A stretch of 64,000 bases of DNA, from assembly GCF_964048965.1 (NCBI RefSeq), contig NZ_OZ040189.1, forward strand, positions 682,001 through 746,000, read 5' to 3'. The position numbers were made by a program, and so were the translations under genes. Source of the stretch: Tenacibaculum sp. 190130A14a. GTDB taxonomy: Bacteria > Bacteroidota > Bacteroidia > Flavobacteriales > Flavobacteriaceae. Shown here one piece after another: positions 17,332 to 25,324 of the stretch. The notes beneath the pieces are model-generated. The model ran no database searches. It saw nothing but the letters and a program-made list of their open reading frames with translations, and was not told the origin of the DNA. Within the stretch, counting starts at the first letter, position 1, and each line of letters opens with the position of its first letter.

Positions 17332-18795
17332 TTGAGTAAGAAAGTACATATCATAGGATCTGGTTTTTCCTCTTTAGCAGCTGCTAGCTATTTGGCTAAG
17401 GCGGGTTATAGTGTGGTTGTTTTAGAGAAAAATAATTATTTGGGAGGAAGAGCCAGACAGTTTAAAAAAGATGGTTTTACTTTTGATATGGGGCCAACTT
17501 GGTATTGGATGCCCGATGTTTTTGAAAAGTTTTTTGCAGACTTTGGTAAAAAACCTTCAGATTATTATCAATTGGAAAAATTACATCCAGCCTATGAAGT
17601 TTACTTTGGGAAACAAGATTCAATAGTAATACCTGGAGACTTAGAAAGTATATACGACGTTTTTGAAAAGGAGGAACAAGGAAGTTCTGTTCATTTAAAG
17701 CGTTTTCTAAAACAAGCTAAGGGTAATTATGATGTAGCTGTAAAAGATCTTGTTTATAAGCCAGGACAGAGTCCATTAGAACTTGTAAACCTAGAAACCA
17801 TCAAAAGACTCCATTTTGTATTTGGTAACATAAGAAATCAGGTAAGCAAAAGAATTAAAAACAAAAAACTCCTCAAAATTCTTGAGTTTCCTGTATTGTT
17901 TTTAGGTGCGAAACCACAAGACACTCCCGCTTTATATAGTTTTATGAATTGGGCCGATTTTGGCTTAGGAACTTGGCATCCAGTAGGAGGTATGTATAAA
18001 GTAGTGGAGGGGATGGTTGAGTTAGCCCGTACTATGGGGGTTGAGTTTAAAACAAATTCTAACGTACAAGAAATAACGGTTAATTCAATAGGAGAAGTTA
18101 AGGGATTGGTTGTGAATGATGAGTTTTTACCTTCAAACATCGTATTGAGTGGAGCAGATTATCATCATACAGAAACACTATTACCCTCAAAATATAAACA
18201 ATACTCAGAAAAATATTGGAATAAAAAGACATTTGCGCCCTCTTCTTTATTGTTTTACGTGGGGTTCAGTAAAAAGCTCAAAAATATAAAACATCATACA
18301 TTGTTTTTTGATACAGAGTTTGATGAACATGCTGAGTCAATATATGGTCCCCCATGTTGGCCTAAAGAGCCATTGTTTTACGCGAGTTTTCCCTCAGTAA
18401 CCGATGGTTCTTTTGCGCCAACTGACAAAGAGGCGGCAACTTTTTTAATTCCATTAGCACCAGGAGTAGAGGATACTCCTGAAATAAGAGAAAAATATTT
18501 TGATATAATTATTGAAAGATTAGAAGAATTAACGCAACAATCTGTTAAAGAATTTATTATCTTTAAAGAGAGCTTTTGTGTGAATGACTTTGTTAAAGAT
18601 TATAATTCTTATAAAGGGAATGCATACGGGTTAGCGAACACCCTTTTGCAAACTGCCTTTTTAAGACCAAAAATTAAAAGTAGTAAAGTGAAGAATTTAT
18701 TCTTTACAGGACAATTAACGGTTCCAGGACCGGGTGTGCCTCCGGCATTGATTTCGGGGAAAATAGCTTCAGATTTAATATTAAAACACAACTAA
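17332..18795 (+). CDS. crtI: Phytoene desaturase CrtI
   Basis: FAD-dependent desaturase of 487 residues that converts phytoene to lycopene. The dinucleotide-binding start is HIIGSGFSSLAAASYLAKAG with EKNNYLGGRAR following, and the CrtI C-terminal signature is FTGQLTVPGPGVPPALISGK. The start codon is TTG at 17332, since no ATG precedes the FAD motif in frame. It follows the fasciclin gene by 73 bases that hold no obvious terminator, and crtB starts two bases after its stop. Acts at the inner membrane. Confidence 0.93.
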   Translation: MSKKVHIIGSGFSSLAAASYLAKAGYSVVVLEKNNYLGGRARQFKKDGFTFDMGPTWYWMPDVFEKFFADFGKKPSDYYQLEKLHPAYEVYFGKQDSIVIPGDLESIYDVFEKEEQGSSVHLKRFLKQAKGNYDVAVKDLVYKPGQSPLELVNLETIKRLHFVFGNIRNQVSKRIKNKKLLKILEFPVLFLGAKPQDTPALYSFMNWADFGLGTWHPVGGMYKVVEGMVELARTMGVEFKTNSNVQEITVNSIGEVKGLVVNDEFLPSNIVLSGADYHHTETLLPSKYKQYSEKYWNKKTFAPSSLLFYVGFSKKLKNIKHHTLFFDTEFDEHAESIYGPPCWPKEPLFYASFPSVTDGSFAPTDKEAATFLIPLAPGVEDTPEIREKYFDIIIERLEELTQQSVKEFIIFKESFCVNDFVKDYNSYKGNAYGLANTLLQTAFLRPKIKSSKVKNLFFTGQLTVPGPGVPPALISGKIASDLILKHN

Positions 18796-18797
18796 AT

Positions 18798-19643
18798 ATG
18801 AAAAAGCAACTCTTTGATGAGGTTTCTTATGCAAGTAGTAAGCTCGTAACACAAAAATATAGTACATCCTTTTCGTTGGCAACAAGAATGTTGTCACCAA
18901 AAATACGTGCAGCAATCTATAATATTTATGGTTTTGTTCGTTTTGCAGATGAAATAGTAGATTCTTTTCATGATTACGATAAAGAAGCATTACTGTTAAA
19001 GTTCGAGAAAGAGTACTTTTTATCGAAACATATGGGGATTAGTTTGAATCCTATTATGAACTCATTTATTCATACAGTAGTGAGTTATAATATATCGGAT
19101 CATCTTGTACAGGCTTTTTTGAAAAGTATGAAGGCAGATTTATACAAAACCGAGTACCAAACTAAAGAAGAATACGAAGAGTATATTTACGGATCTGCAG
19201 ATGTTGTTGGGTTAATGTGTTTGAAAGTTTTTGTGAATGGAGATCAAGAGAAGTTTGATGAGTTAAAAGATGCTGCGCAACGATTAGGATCTGCATTTCA
19301 GAAAGTCAATTTTCTTAGAGATTTAAAAGACGATTATCAAGAACTAAATCGTTCTTATTTTCCAAATGTCAATTTCGGTGATTTAAACGAAAAATCTAAG
19401 CAAGATATTATTGAAGATATTGAAAGGGATTTTGAATATGCTTATAAAAATGGAATTTTGAAACTTCCAGTAGAGGCAAAGTTTGGGGTGTATATGGCTT
19501 TTAGATACTATAAAAGATTGTTGAAGAAATTAAAGGCAGTGCATCATTCAAAGATCATGGAAACAAGGGTGCGTATTTCGAATCCGATGAAGATAAATTT
19601 ATTGGCAAGAAGTTATGTCAAGTATAAATTAAACTTAATTTAA
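18798..19643 (+). CDS. crtB: Phytoene synthase CrtB
   Basis: 281 residues, within the usual size of the squalene/phytoene synthase family. Two Asp-rich motifs coordinate magnesium and diphosphate: DEIVD at 51-55 and DLKDD at 175-179 within NFLRDLKDDY. It condenses two geranylgeranyl diphosphates to phytoene. No crtE (GGPP synthase) is in the window, so the substrate must come from a gene elsewhere. It is tightly packed between crtI and crtZ. Confidence 0.94.
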   Translation: MKKQLFDEVSYASSKLVTQKYSTSFSLATRMLSPKIRAAIYNIYGFVRFADEIVDSFHDYDKEALLLKFEKEYFLSKHMGISLNPIMNSFIHTVVSYNISDHLVQAFLKSMKADLYKTEYQTKEEYEEYIYGSADVVGLMCLKVFVNGDQEKFDELKDAAQRLGSAFQKVNFLRDLKDDYQELNRSYFPNVNFGDLNEKSKQDIIEDIERDFEYAYKNGILKLPVEAKFGVYMAFRYYKRLLKKLKAVHHSKIMETRVRISNPMKINLLARSYVKYKLNLI

Positions 19644-19646
19644 TTA

Positions 19647-20096
19647 ATGTTTTTTGCAATAGTTACCATAGCAACATTTATAGTAATGGAAGGCGTTACT
19701 TGGTGTACACATAAATATGTAATGCACGGTTTTGGTTGGTATTTACATGAAGACCACCATCAACCGGGGTATCCACATGTTTTTGAAAAGAATGACGCTT
19801 TTTTTGTTGTTTTTGCGATACCGAGTATGTTGCTGTTTTTCTTTGGTATACGTCCAGAGCTTAATTTTTTGTTTTTTATAGGGTTGGGAATATTACTGTA
19901 TGGTATTGCGTACTTTTTAATACATGATGTGTTAATCCATAGACGTTTCAGGTGGTTTGATAGAACTACCAATTGGTACCTTAGAGGATTGCGAAAAGCG
20001 CATAAAGTACATCATAAACATTTAGGAAAAGAAGAAGGAGAATGTTTTGGTATGTTGTTCGTACCATTCAAATATTTTAAACAGTATAAAAAGTGA
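19647..20096 (+). CDS. crtZ: Beta-carotene hydroxylase CrtZ
   Basis: 149-residue membrane di-iron hydroxylase that adds 3-hydroxyls to beta-ionone rings (beta-carotene to zeaxanthin). The His boxes are HKYVMH (22-27), HEDHH (34-38), HDVLIHRRF and HKVHHKH, matching the fatty-acid-hydroxylase-like arrangement. Three or four hydrophobic segments lie between them. It starts three bases after crtB and its last codons overlap the GTG start of the cyclase gene by 4 bases. Confidence 0.92.
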   Translation: MFFAIVTIATFIVMEGVTWCTHKYVMHGFGWYLHEDHHQPGYPHVFEKNDAFFVVFAIPSMLLFFFGIRPELNFLFFIGLGILLYGIAYFLIHDVLIHRRFRWFDRTTNWYLRGLRKAHKVHHKHLGKEEGECFGMLFVPFKYFKQYKK

Positions 20097-20791
20097 ATCA
20101 ATACGTATATCTAATATTAAACTTAGGTAGCTTAAGTATTCCATTGTTATATAGTTTTTTAGAAAAGAAATTTCATTTTATTCAATATTTTAAAATTGCT
20201 TTTTTAAGTATTGTTGTAGTTGCAATTCCTTTTTTAATATGGGACGGAATATTTACAGCAGAAGGTATTTGGGGGTTTAATTCCGATTATTTTTTAGGAA
20301 CAAAAATCTTTAAAATGCCAATAGAAGAATGGATGTTTTTTTTCTGTATACCTTATGCGTGTTTATTTACACATGAAGTTTTAAAATATTATTTACCAAA
20401 TTTTAAACTAACCAAATCAGTAACCGTACTGGTAAGTGTATTGTTATTATTAATTGTTTTTTTCTTACTTGTATTCAATCTAGGTAAGTGGTACACAACT
20501 GTAAATTTTGTGTTTTTCTTAGGATTGTTATTATACAGTTTAAAAAATCACTTAAAATCATTACAAGAATACCTGCCTAGTTTTATAATCATTTTGCTTC
20601 CATTTTTTTTAGTCAATGGAATTTTAACGGGAAGCTTTATTGAGAATCCAGTGGTATGGTATAACAACAATGAAAATTTAGGATTTAGATTGTTTACAAT
20701 CCCTTTTGAAGATGTTTTTTATGCCTTCAATTTATTGTTTTCAATCCAATTAATCTTTAATCATTTAAAAAAGAAACAATTTGAAAGATAA
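20093..20791 (+). CDS. Lycopene beta-cyclase, fused CrtYc-CrtYd type
   Basis: 232 residues and about six or seven transmembrane helices, made of two lycopene-cyclase domains in one chain. Each has its conserved PxE motif: PIEE (76-79, in FKMPIEEW) and PFED (204-207, in FTIPFEDVFY). This is the CrtYcd-type membrane cyclase found in archaea, fungi and Bacteroidota, not the flavoprotein CrtY. It converts lycopene to beta-carotene. Starts with GTG at 20093, overlapping crtZ by 4 bases. Confidence 0.88.
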   Translation: MNQYVYLILNLGSLSIPLLYSFLEKKFHFIQYFKIAFLSIVVVAIPFLIWDGIFTAEGIWGFNSDYFLGTKIFKMPIEEWMFFFCIPYACLFTHEVLKYYLPNFKLTKSVTVLVSVLLLLIVFFLLVFNLGKWYTTVNFVFFLGLLLYSLKNHLKSLQEYLPSFIIILLPFFLVNGILTGSFIENPVVWYNNNENLGFRLFTIPFEDVFYAFNLLFSIQLIFNHLKKKQFER

Positions 20792-21254
20792 TAAATACAT
20801 ACGATTTCTAATATTCTTAATAACGAATTTTCTAGCCTTGGCTATTGGAGTTTGGTTAATGAACGACGGACCAAGAACAGATTGGTATTTATCATTAAAT
20901 AAAGCACCATGGACTCCAGCAAATTGGGTGTTTGGTGCGGCCTGGACAACCATCATGTTACTGTTTTCAATCTATATCACAAGAGTAAGTTTTACCTATG
21001 CTTATTTAGCTAAGAAGTTACTACTACTTTATGGAGTACAATGGATTTTAAACGTAGGATGGAACTATGTTTTTTTTAATCAACATATGATTGTTTTTGG
21101 TTTGATAATTATTATAAGTCTATGGTTGTTAATAGGGTATTTCACCTTTGAGCACCTAAAAAAAGTAAGAGGGTACACATTATTTATACTACCTTATTTA
21201 ATATGGATGACCATAGCTACAAGTTTGAATGCATATATAGTTTTAAACAATTAA
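20781..21254 (+). CDS. TspO/MBR family protein
   Basis: 157 residues with five predicted transmembrane helices. The signature WYLSLNKAPWTPANWVFGAAW-like stretch (about 36-56: LNKAPWTP, then NWVFGAAW) is the ligand-site loop of tryptophan-rich sensory proteins. Bacterial TspO binds porphyrins and affects tetrapyrrole and photooxidative responses; in Rhodobacter it represses photosynthesis and carotenoid genes. Start is TTG at 20781, overlapping the cyclase gene by 11 bases, since no earlier ATG is in frame. Position within the crt operon fits a role in light stress. Confidence 0.87.
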   Translation: MKDNKYIRFLIFLITNFLALAIGVWLMNDGPRTDWYLSLNKAPWTPANWVFGAAWTTIMLLFSIYITRVSFTYAYLAKKLLLLYGVQWILNVGWNYVFFNQHMIVFGLIIIISLWLLIGYFTFEHLKKVRGYTLFILPYLIWMTIATSLNAYIVLNN

Positions 21255-21258
21255 TAAG

Positions 21259-21912
21259 ATGGCAAAAAAGAAAAATATAACTCAAGAAAAATTAATTGAA
21301 TGGTATATGAATACTGTTTTGATTTCGGGGAAACCTCAATCTGTCTTTGCGTTTGCTCAACAAAACAATTTTGATGAAGGAGAGTTTTATAAAAACTTTT
21401 CAAGTTTTGAGAGTTTAGAGAAGGCAATTTTTCAAGTCTTTGCTAAAGAAACTATTCATATGTTACATAAAACTGAAGCTTACAAAGATTATAGTTCAAA
21501 AGAACGATTGTTAAGTTTTTATTTTACCTTTTTTGAACTGCTTACAGCAAATAGATCATATGTGTTATCGCAATTGAAAAATAGCAAAATGGACTTTAGT
21601 AAGCTTTCTGTATTAAAAGGTTTAAGAGAAGAGTTTAAAGTATTTGTTGGAGGCATTTCGCTTGAAAAAATAGATTTTAAAAATGAAAGAATTAACAAAA
21701 TTCAGGATAAAACTATTGTAGAGAGTTATTGGTTCCAATTATTAATGATTCTGAAATTTTGGTTAGAAGATGAATCCCCAAATTTCGAAAAGACAGATGT
21801 TTTTATAGAAAAGACAATCAAAGCTAGTTTTGATATACAGCAAATAGCCCCTGTTAAAAGTGTGGTTGATTTAGCAAAGTTTTTGTGGAAAGAAAAAATG
21901 ACGATGGTATGA
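21259..21912 (+). CDS. TetR-fold protein, COQ9-like
   Basis: 217 residues. The N-terminus has a degenerate TetR-type helix-turn-helix (FAQQNNFDEGEFYKNF, then FESLEKAIFQVF), and the rest is helical. It overlaps the ABC1-kinase gene by 4 bases. COQ9, a TetR-fold lipid-binding protein, and COQ8, an ABC1 kinase, work together in mitochondrial quinone biosynthesis, so the pairing suggests a lipid-handling helper and not a repressor. DNA binding is not excluded. Named by fold and context only. Confidence 0.62.
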   Translation: MAKKKNITQEKLIEWYMNTVLISGKPQSVFAFAQQNNFDEGEFYKNFSSFESLEKAIFQVFAKETIHMLHKTEAYKDYSSKERLLSFYFTFFELLTANRSYVLSQLKNSKMDFSKLSVLKGLREEFKVFVGGISLEKIDFKNERINKIQDKTIVESYWFQLLMILKFWLEDESPNFEKTDVFIEKTIKASFDIQQIAPVKSVVDLAKFLWKEKMTMV

Positions 21913-23219
21913 AAACACTAAATAAAATACCTACGAGTAAAATAGAAAGGGCAACAAAGCTTGTTACTACAGGAGTAAAAGTTGGGGTTAATTACATGAA
22001 ATATTATGGAAATAAAATAACCCAATCGGAAGAAGTAGCAAGAACAAAATTAAACGAAGAAAATGCAACAGACATATACAACGGACTGAAAGAGTTAAAA
22101 GGTTCTGCGTTAAAAGTTGCTCAAATGTTAAGCATGGAGAAAAATCTTTTACCCAATGCTTATGTAGAAAAATTCTCGTTATCTCAATTTTCAGTTCCTC
22201 CACTTTCAGGCCCTTTAGTAGTTAAAACATTTAAGAAATATTTTGATAAACTACCTACAGATGTTTTTGATACTTTTTCAAAGGAATCTGTAAACGCCGC
22301 AAGTATTGGGCAAGTGCACAAGGCTAGTGTGAAGAATAAAAATTTAGCCGTAAAAATTCAGTATCCTGGAATAGCAAATAGTATCTCATCAGATTTGGCT
22401 TTGGTGAAACCAATGGCAATGAAAATGTTTAACATCCAAGGAGAAGGATCGGATGAATATTTTAAAGAAGTAGAAGAGAAACTTTTAGAAGAAACAGATT
22501 ATACTTTAGAGTTAAAACAGAGTAACGAAGTTGCAGAGGCTTGTAGTCATATTACTAACTTAAAATTCCCAAAGTATTATAAAGAATACTCTTCAGAAAG
22601 AATACTTACTATGGATTGGATGGACGGAATACATCTATCGGAATTTACAAATGAGAATAAAGACAGCGAAAAAGCCAATAAGTTAGGACAAGCGTTATGG
22701 GATTTTTACATGTATCAAATGCATGTGTTAAAGAAAGTGCATGCTGATCCACATCCAGGGAATTTTCTAGTTTCTCCAGAGGGAGAACTTATTGTCATTG
22801 ATTTTGGTTGTATGAAAGAAGTTCCGGAAAGTTTTTATGTTCCTTATTTTGAATTGGCAAAGAAAGAAAATATAGAAGATCCGGTTTTCTTTGAAAGTAA
22901 ACTATACGAGTTAGAAATTTTAAGAAAAGATGATTCGCAAGAAGAAATAACTTTCTTTAAAGGGTTGTTTTATGAAATGTTATCACTATTCACGCAACCT
23001 TTTCAAAGTGAAAGTTTTGATTTTTCGGACGGTGAGTTTTTTGGTAAAATAGCGGACTTAGGGCAAAAATATGCTCAAAGCACAGAATTGAAGAAGATGA
23101 ATGGAAATAGAGGGTCGAAGCATTTTATTTATATAAATAGAACCTTTTTTGGATTGTATAATTTAATGCATGACCTTAAGGCAAAAGATATAAAAATTAA
23201 CAATTTTAAAAGTTTATAA
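21909..23219 (+). CDS. ABC1/UbiB (COQ8-like) atypical kinase
   Basis: 436 residues from ATG 21909, which overlaps the upstream stop as ATGA. Family motifs: LKGSALKVAQML (63-74), an Ala-rich loop NAASIGQVH, a lysine strand LAVKIQYPG, HADPHPGNF (catalytic loop) and VIDFGCMK (metal site). The invariant KxGQ motif reads KVAQ here (K69-Q72), with Gly replaced by Ala. Members are linked to isoprenoid-quinone synthesis and prenyl-lipid homeostasis; here it sits in a carotenoid operon next to a COQ9-like protein. Confidence 0.86.
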   Translation: MKTLNKIPTSKIERATKLVTTGVKVGVNYMKYYGNKITQSEEVARTKLNEENATDIYNGLKELKGSALKVAQMLSMEKNLLPNAYVEKFSLSQFSVPPLSGPLVVKTFKKYFDKLPTDVFDTFSKESVNAASIGQVHKASVKNKNLAVKIQYPGIANSISSDLALVKPMAMKMFNIQGEGSDEYFKEVEEKLLEETDYTLELKQSNEVAEACSHITNLKFPKYYKEYSSERILTMDWMDGIHLSEFTNENKDSEKANKLGQALWDFYMYQMHVLKKVHADPHPGNFLVSPEGELIVIDFGCMKEVPESFYVPYFELAKKENIEDPVFFESKLYELEILRKDDSQEEITFFKGLFYEMLSLFTQPFQSESFDFSDGEFFGKIADLGQKYAQSTELKKMNGNRGSKHFIYINRTFFGLYNLMHDLKAKDIKINNFKSL

Positions 23220-23833
23220 TGCATATTTCGAGAGAAGAAATAGAGTCATTTTCGCATTTGTATAAGATAAACTTAATGAATAGTATATCAGGGTACAAAT
23301 CGGCTAATTTAATAGGAACAAAATCTATTATTAGTGGAGTAGCTAATGTTGCGGTTTTTAGTTCTGTAGTTCATTATGGTTCAAACCCACCAATCTTAGG
23401 TTTTGTATTACGTCCAACAACGGTTATCAGAAATACATATAATAATATCAAACAAACAGGATATTATACTATAAACGCCATTAGCGAAAGTTTTATTGAA
23501 GACGCTCATCATACATCAGCTAAGTATGCTGCAGAAATTTCAGAGTTTGATAAAACAAACTTAACTCCAGAATATAAAGACGGTTTTTGTGCTCCTTTTG
23601 TAAATGAATCGCCATTACAAATAGGAATGAGATTTTTAGAAGAGTATCATATCAAAGCAAATGATACCATTTTAGTACTAGGAGAAGTTGTCGATTTATA
23701 TATAGAAGAATCGATGTTGTCAAAAGACGGATTTTTAAACTTGTCGAAAGAAAATGTAGCTGCCATTAATGGATTAGATACCTATATGGTAGCCAAGGAA
23801 TATAAAAGATTGGAATATCAAAGACCTAAGTAA
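23219..23833 (+). CDS. Flavin reductase-like FMN-binding split-barrel protein
   Basis: 204 residues. The flavin-binding split-barrel fold is indicated by KSANLIGTKS, NVAVFSSVVHYGSNPPILGF and RNTYNNIKQTGYYTINAI, in the order seen in flavin reductase-like proteins. It could provide reduced flavin or act as a flavin-dependent oxidoreductase. The start overlaps the ABC1 stop by one base (TAATG) and the next gene follows directly, so it is inside the crt operon. A known associate of photolyase/cryptochrome clusters, whose proteins need FAD; direct supply is speculation. Confidence 0.78.
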   Translation: MHISREEIESFSHLYKINLMNSISGYKSANLIGTKSIISGVANVAVFSSVVHYGSNPPILGFVLRPTTVIRNTYNNIKQTGYYTINAISESFIEDAHHTSAKYAAEISEFDKTNLTPEYKDGFCAPFVNESPLQIGMRFLEEYHIKANDTILVLGEVVDLYIEESMLSKDGFLNLSKENVAAINGLDTYMVAKEYKRLEYQRPK

Positions 23834-25246
23834 ATGAAAATATTAATCACTGGAACAACAGGTTATATAGGGAAAAGAATTATTCCCATCCTTCTCAAAG
23901 AAGGACATGACTTGCTGTGTACTGTGAGAGATATTAATAGAGTGCCTTTAGAGCTTAAATCAGAATTAAAAATTACCTTTTTAGAAGTTGATTTTTTAAA
24001 CCCAACAGTAGTGCTTCCTAATGATATTGATGTTGCTTATTATTTAATTCATTCAATGTCAACAAGTAGTAGCGATTTTGAAAGTTTAGAAGAGAAATGT
24101 GCAGTTAATTTTAAGAAACTAGTAGAGCAAACAACATGTAAGCAGGTAATTTATTTAAGTGGAATTGTAAATGATAACTCTTTGTCAAAACATCTTCAAT
24201 CAAGATATAAGGTGGAGCGTTTGTTACATAGTAATAGTTATTATACCACTACCTTTAGAGCAGGTATTATAGTAGGAAGTGGAAGTGCATCTTTTGAAAT
24301 TATAAGAGACTTAGTGGAAAAACTACCATTGATGGTAGCACCGAAATGGTTGCATACAAAAACACAACCTATAGCAATACGAGATGTTTTAACCTATTTA
24401 ACCAAGGCAGTATTAAACGATAAAGTCTACAATAAGTCTTTCGATATTTTTGGTCCGGAAATACTAACCTATAAAGAAATGTTATTGCAATTCGCTGAGG
24501 TAAGAGGATTGAAACGTTTGGTGTTTACCGTACCAGTTTTAACACCAAAATTGTCTTCCTATTGGTTGTATTTTGTTACGTCGACATCATTTAATTTGGC
24601 CAAATCATTGGTAGATAGTATGAAAGTTGAAGTAGTAGGGAGTCCTAGTAATATTAATGAAATAATTGGTGTACAACCAATTTCTTATAAAAAAGCTGTA
24701 CAAAAGGCATTTGTTAAAATAGCACAAAACTCAATAGTATCCAGTTGGAAAGATGCAAAAATAAGTGGAGTCTTTAAAAAAGAATACACCGATTATATTG
24801 AGTTACCTCATTTTGGATGCTTTAAAGATGTGAGAAGTAGAAATATTGAAAACGAATCAGAAACGTTACAGAAAATTTGGAGTATTGGAGGGAAGACGGG
24901 ATGGTATCGATTTAACTTACTTTGGAAAATTAGAGGATATATAGATAAGGTTTTTGGTGGGGTTGGTTTAAGAAGAGGAAGAAGGCATCCAACTGAATTA
25001 GAACCTGGAGATGCGTTAGACTTTTGGAGAGTATTATTGGCAGATCAAAAGAACAAGAGGTTATTGTTATTTGCTGAAATGAAATTACCTGGAGAAGCGT
25101 GGTTGGAATTTAAAATTGTTCGTAATAAATTATACCAACGAGCAGTATTTAGACCCAAAGGGATATTAGGAAGGATATATTGGTTTTCAGTATTACCTTT
25201 TCATGGAATTATTTTTAAAGGATTGATTAATCATTTATCAAAATAG
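23834..25246 (+). CDS. NmrA/SDR-type NAD(P)-binding protein with DUF2867 domain
   Basis: 470 residues. The N-terminal 290 residues are an atypical SDR: nucleotide motif ITGTTGYIGKRI (5-16), AYYLIHSMS and YLSGIVND. The C-terminal 150 residues are a DUF2867-type domain with WSIGGKTGWYRFNLLWKIRG, RRHPTELEPGDALDFWRV and LPGEAWLEFKI, a lipocalin/START-like beta fold of unknown ligand. No signal peptide. Last gene of the crt transcript; the next gene has its own operator. Proteins of this architecture often sit near photolyases, but no reaction is established. Confidence 0.82.
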   Translation: MKILITGTTGYIGKRIIPILLKEGHDLLCTVRDINRVPLELKSELKITFLEVDFLNPTVVLPNDIDVAYYLIHSMSTSSSDFESLEEKCAVNFKKLVEQTTCKQVIYLSGIVNDNSLSKHLQSRYKVERLLHSNSYYTTTFRAGIIVGSGSASFEIIRDLVEKLPLMVAPKWLHTKTQPIAIRDVLTYLTKAVLNDKVYNKSFDIFGPEILTYKEMLLQFAEVRGLKRLVFTVPVLTPKLSSYWLYFVTSTSFNLAKSLVDSMKVEVVGSPSNINEIIGVQPISYKKAVQKAFVKIAQNSIVSSWKDAKISGVFKKEYTDYIELPHFGCFKDVRSRNIENESETLQKIWSIGGKTGWYRFNLLWKIRGYIDKVFGGVGLRRGRRHPTELEPGDALDFWRVLLADQKNKRLLLFAEMKLPGEAWLEFKIVRNKLYQRAVFRPKGILGRIYWFSVLPFHGIIFKGLINHLSK

Positions 25247-25275
25247 AGAAGATATTTTTTTTGATTATATATTTT

Positions 25276-25306
25276 TTGTTTAACCTATTCGGTGTTTTGT
25301 TAAACA
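25276..25306 (+). promoter_or_regulatory. Putative CarH-type operator of the cryptochrome/photolyase operon
   Basis: TTGTTTAA at 25276-25283 and TTGTTAAACA at 25297-25306, again 21 bp start to start. Including flanks, TTTTGTTTAA and TTTTGTTAAACAG are identical to the boxes before the fasciclin gene. The second box ends 18 bases before the ATG. I could not find a clean TAnnTTTG here; TAAAATTA at 25310-25317 is a weak candidate. Confidence 0.55.
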
Positions 25307-25324
25307 GTGTAAAATTAAGATTTT

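Noticed and set aside
17332..20791. Proteorhodopsin or beta-carotene cleavage genes beside the crt cluster
   Set aside because: No seven-helix protein with a retinal-Lys helix and no Blh-like gene is found in the region; tspO and crtYcd account for the membrane proteins.
21259..21912. The TetR-fold gene as the main regulator of the crt operon
   Set aside because: Its HTH is degenerate and it pairs with an ABC1 kinase as COQ9 does with COQ8; the CarH-type protein and its boxes explain regulation better.
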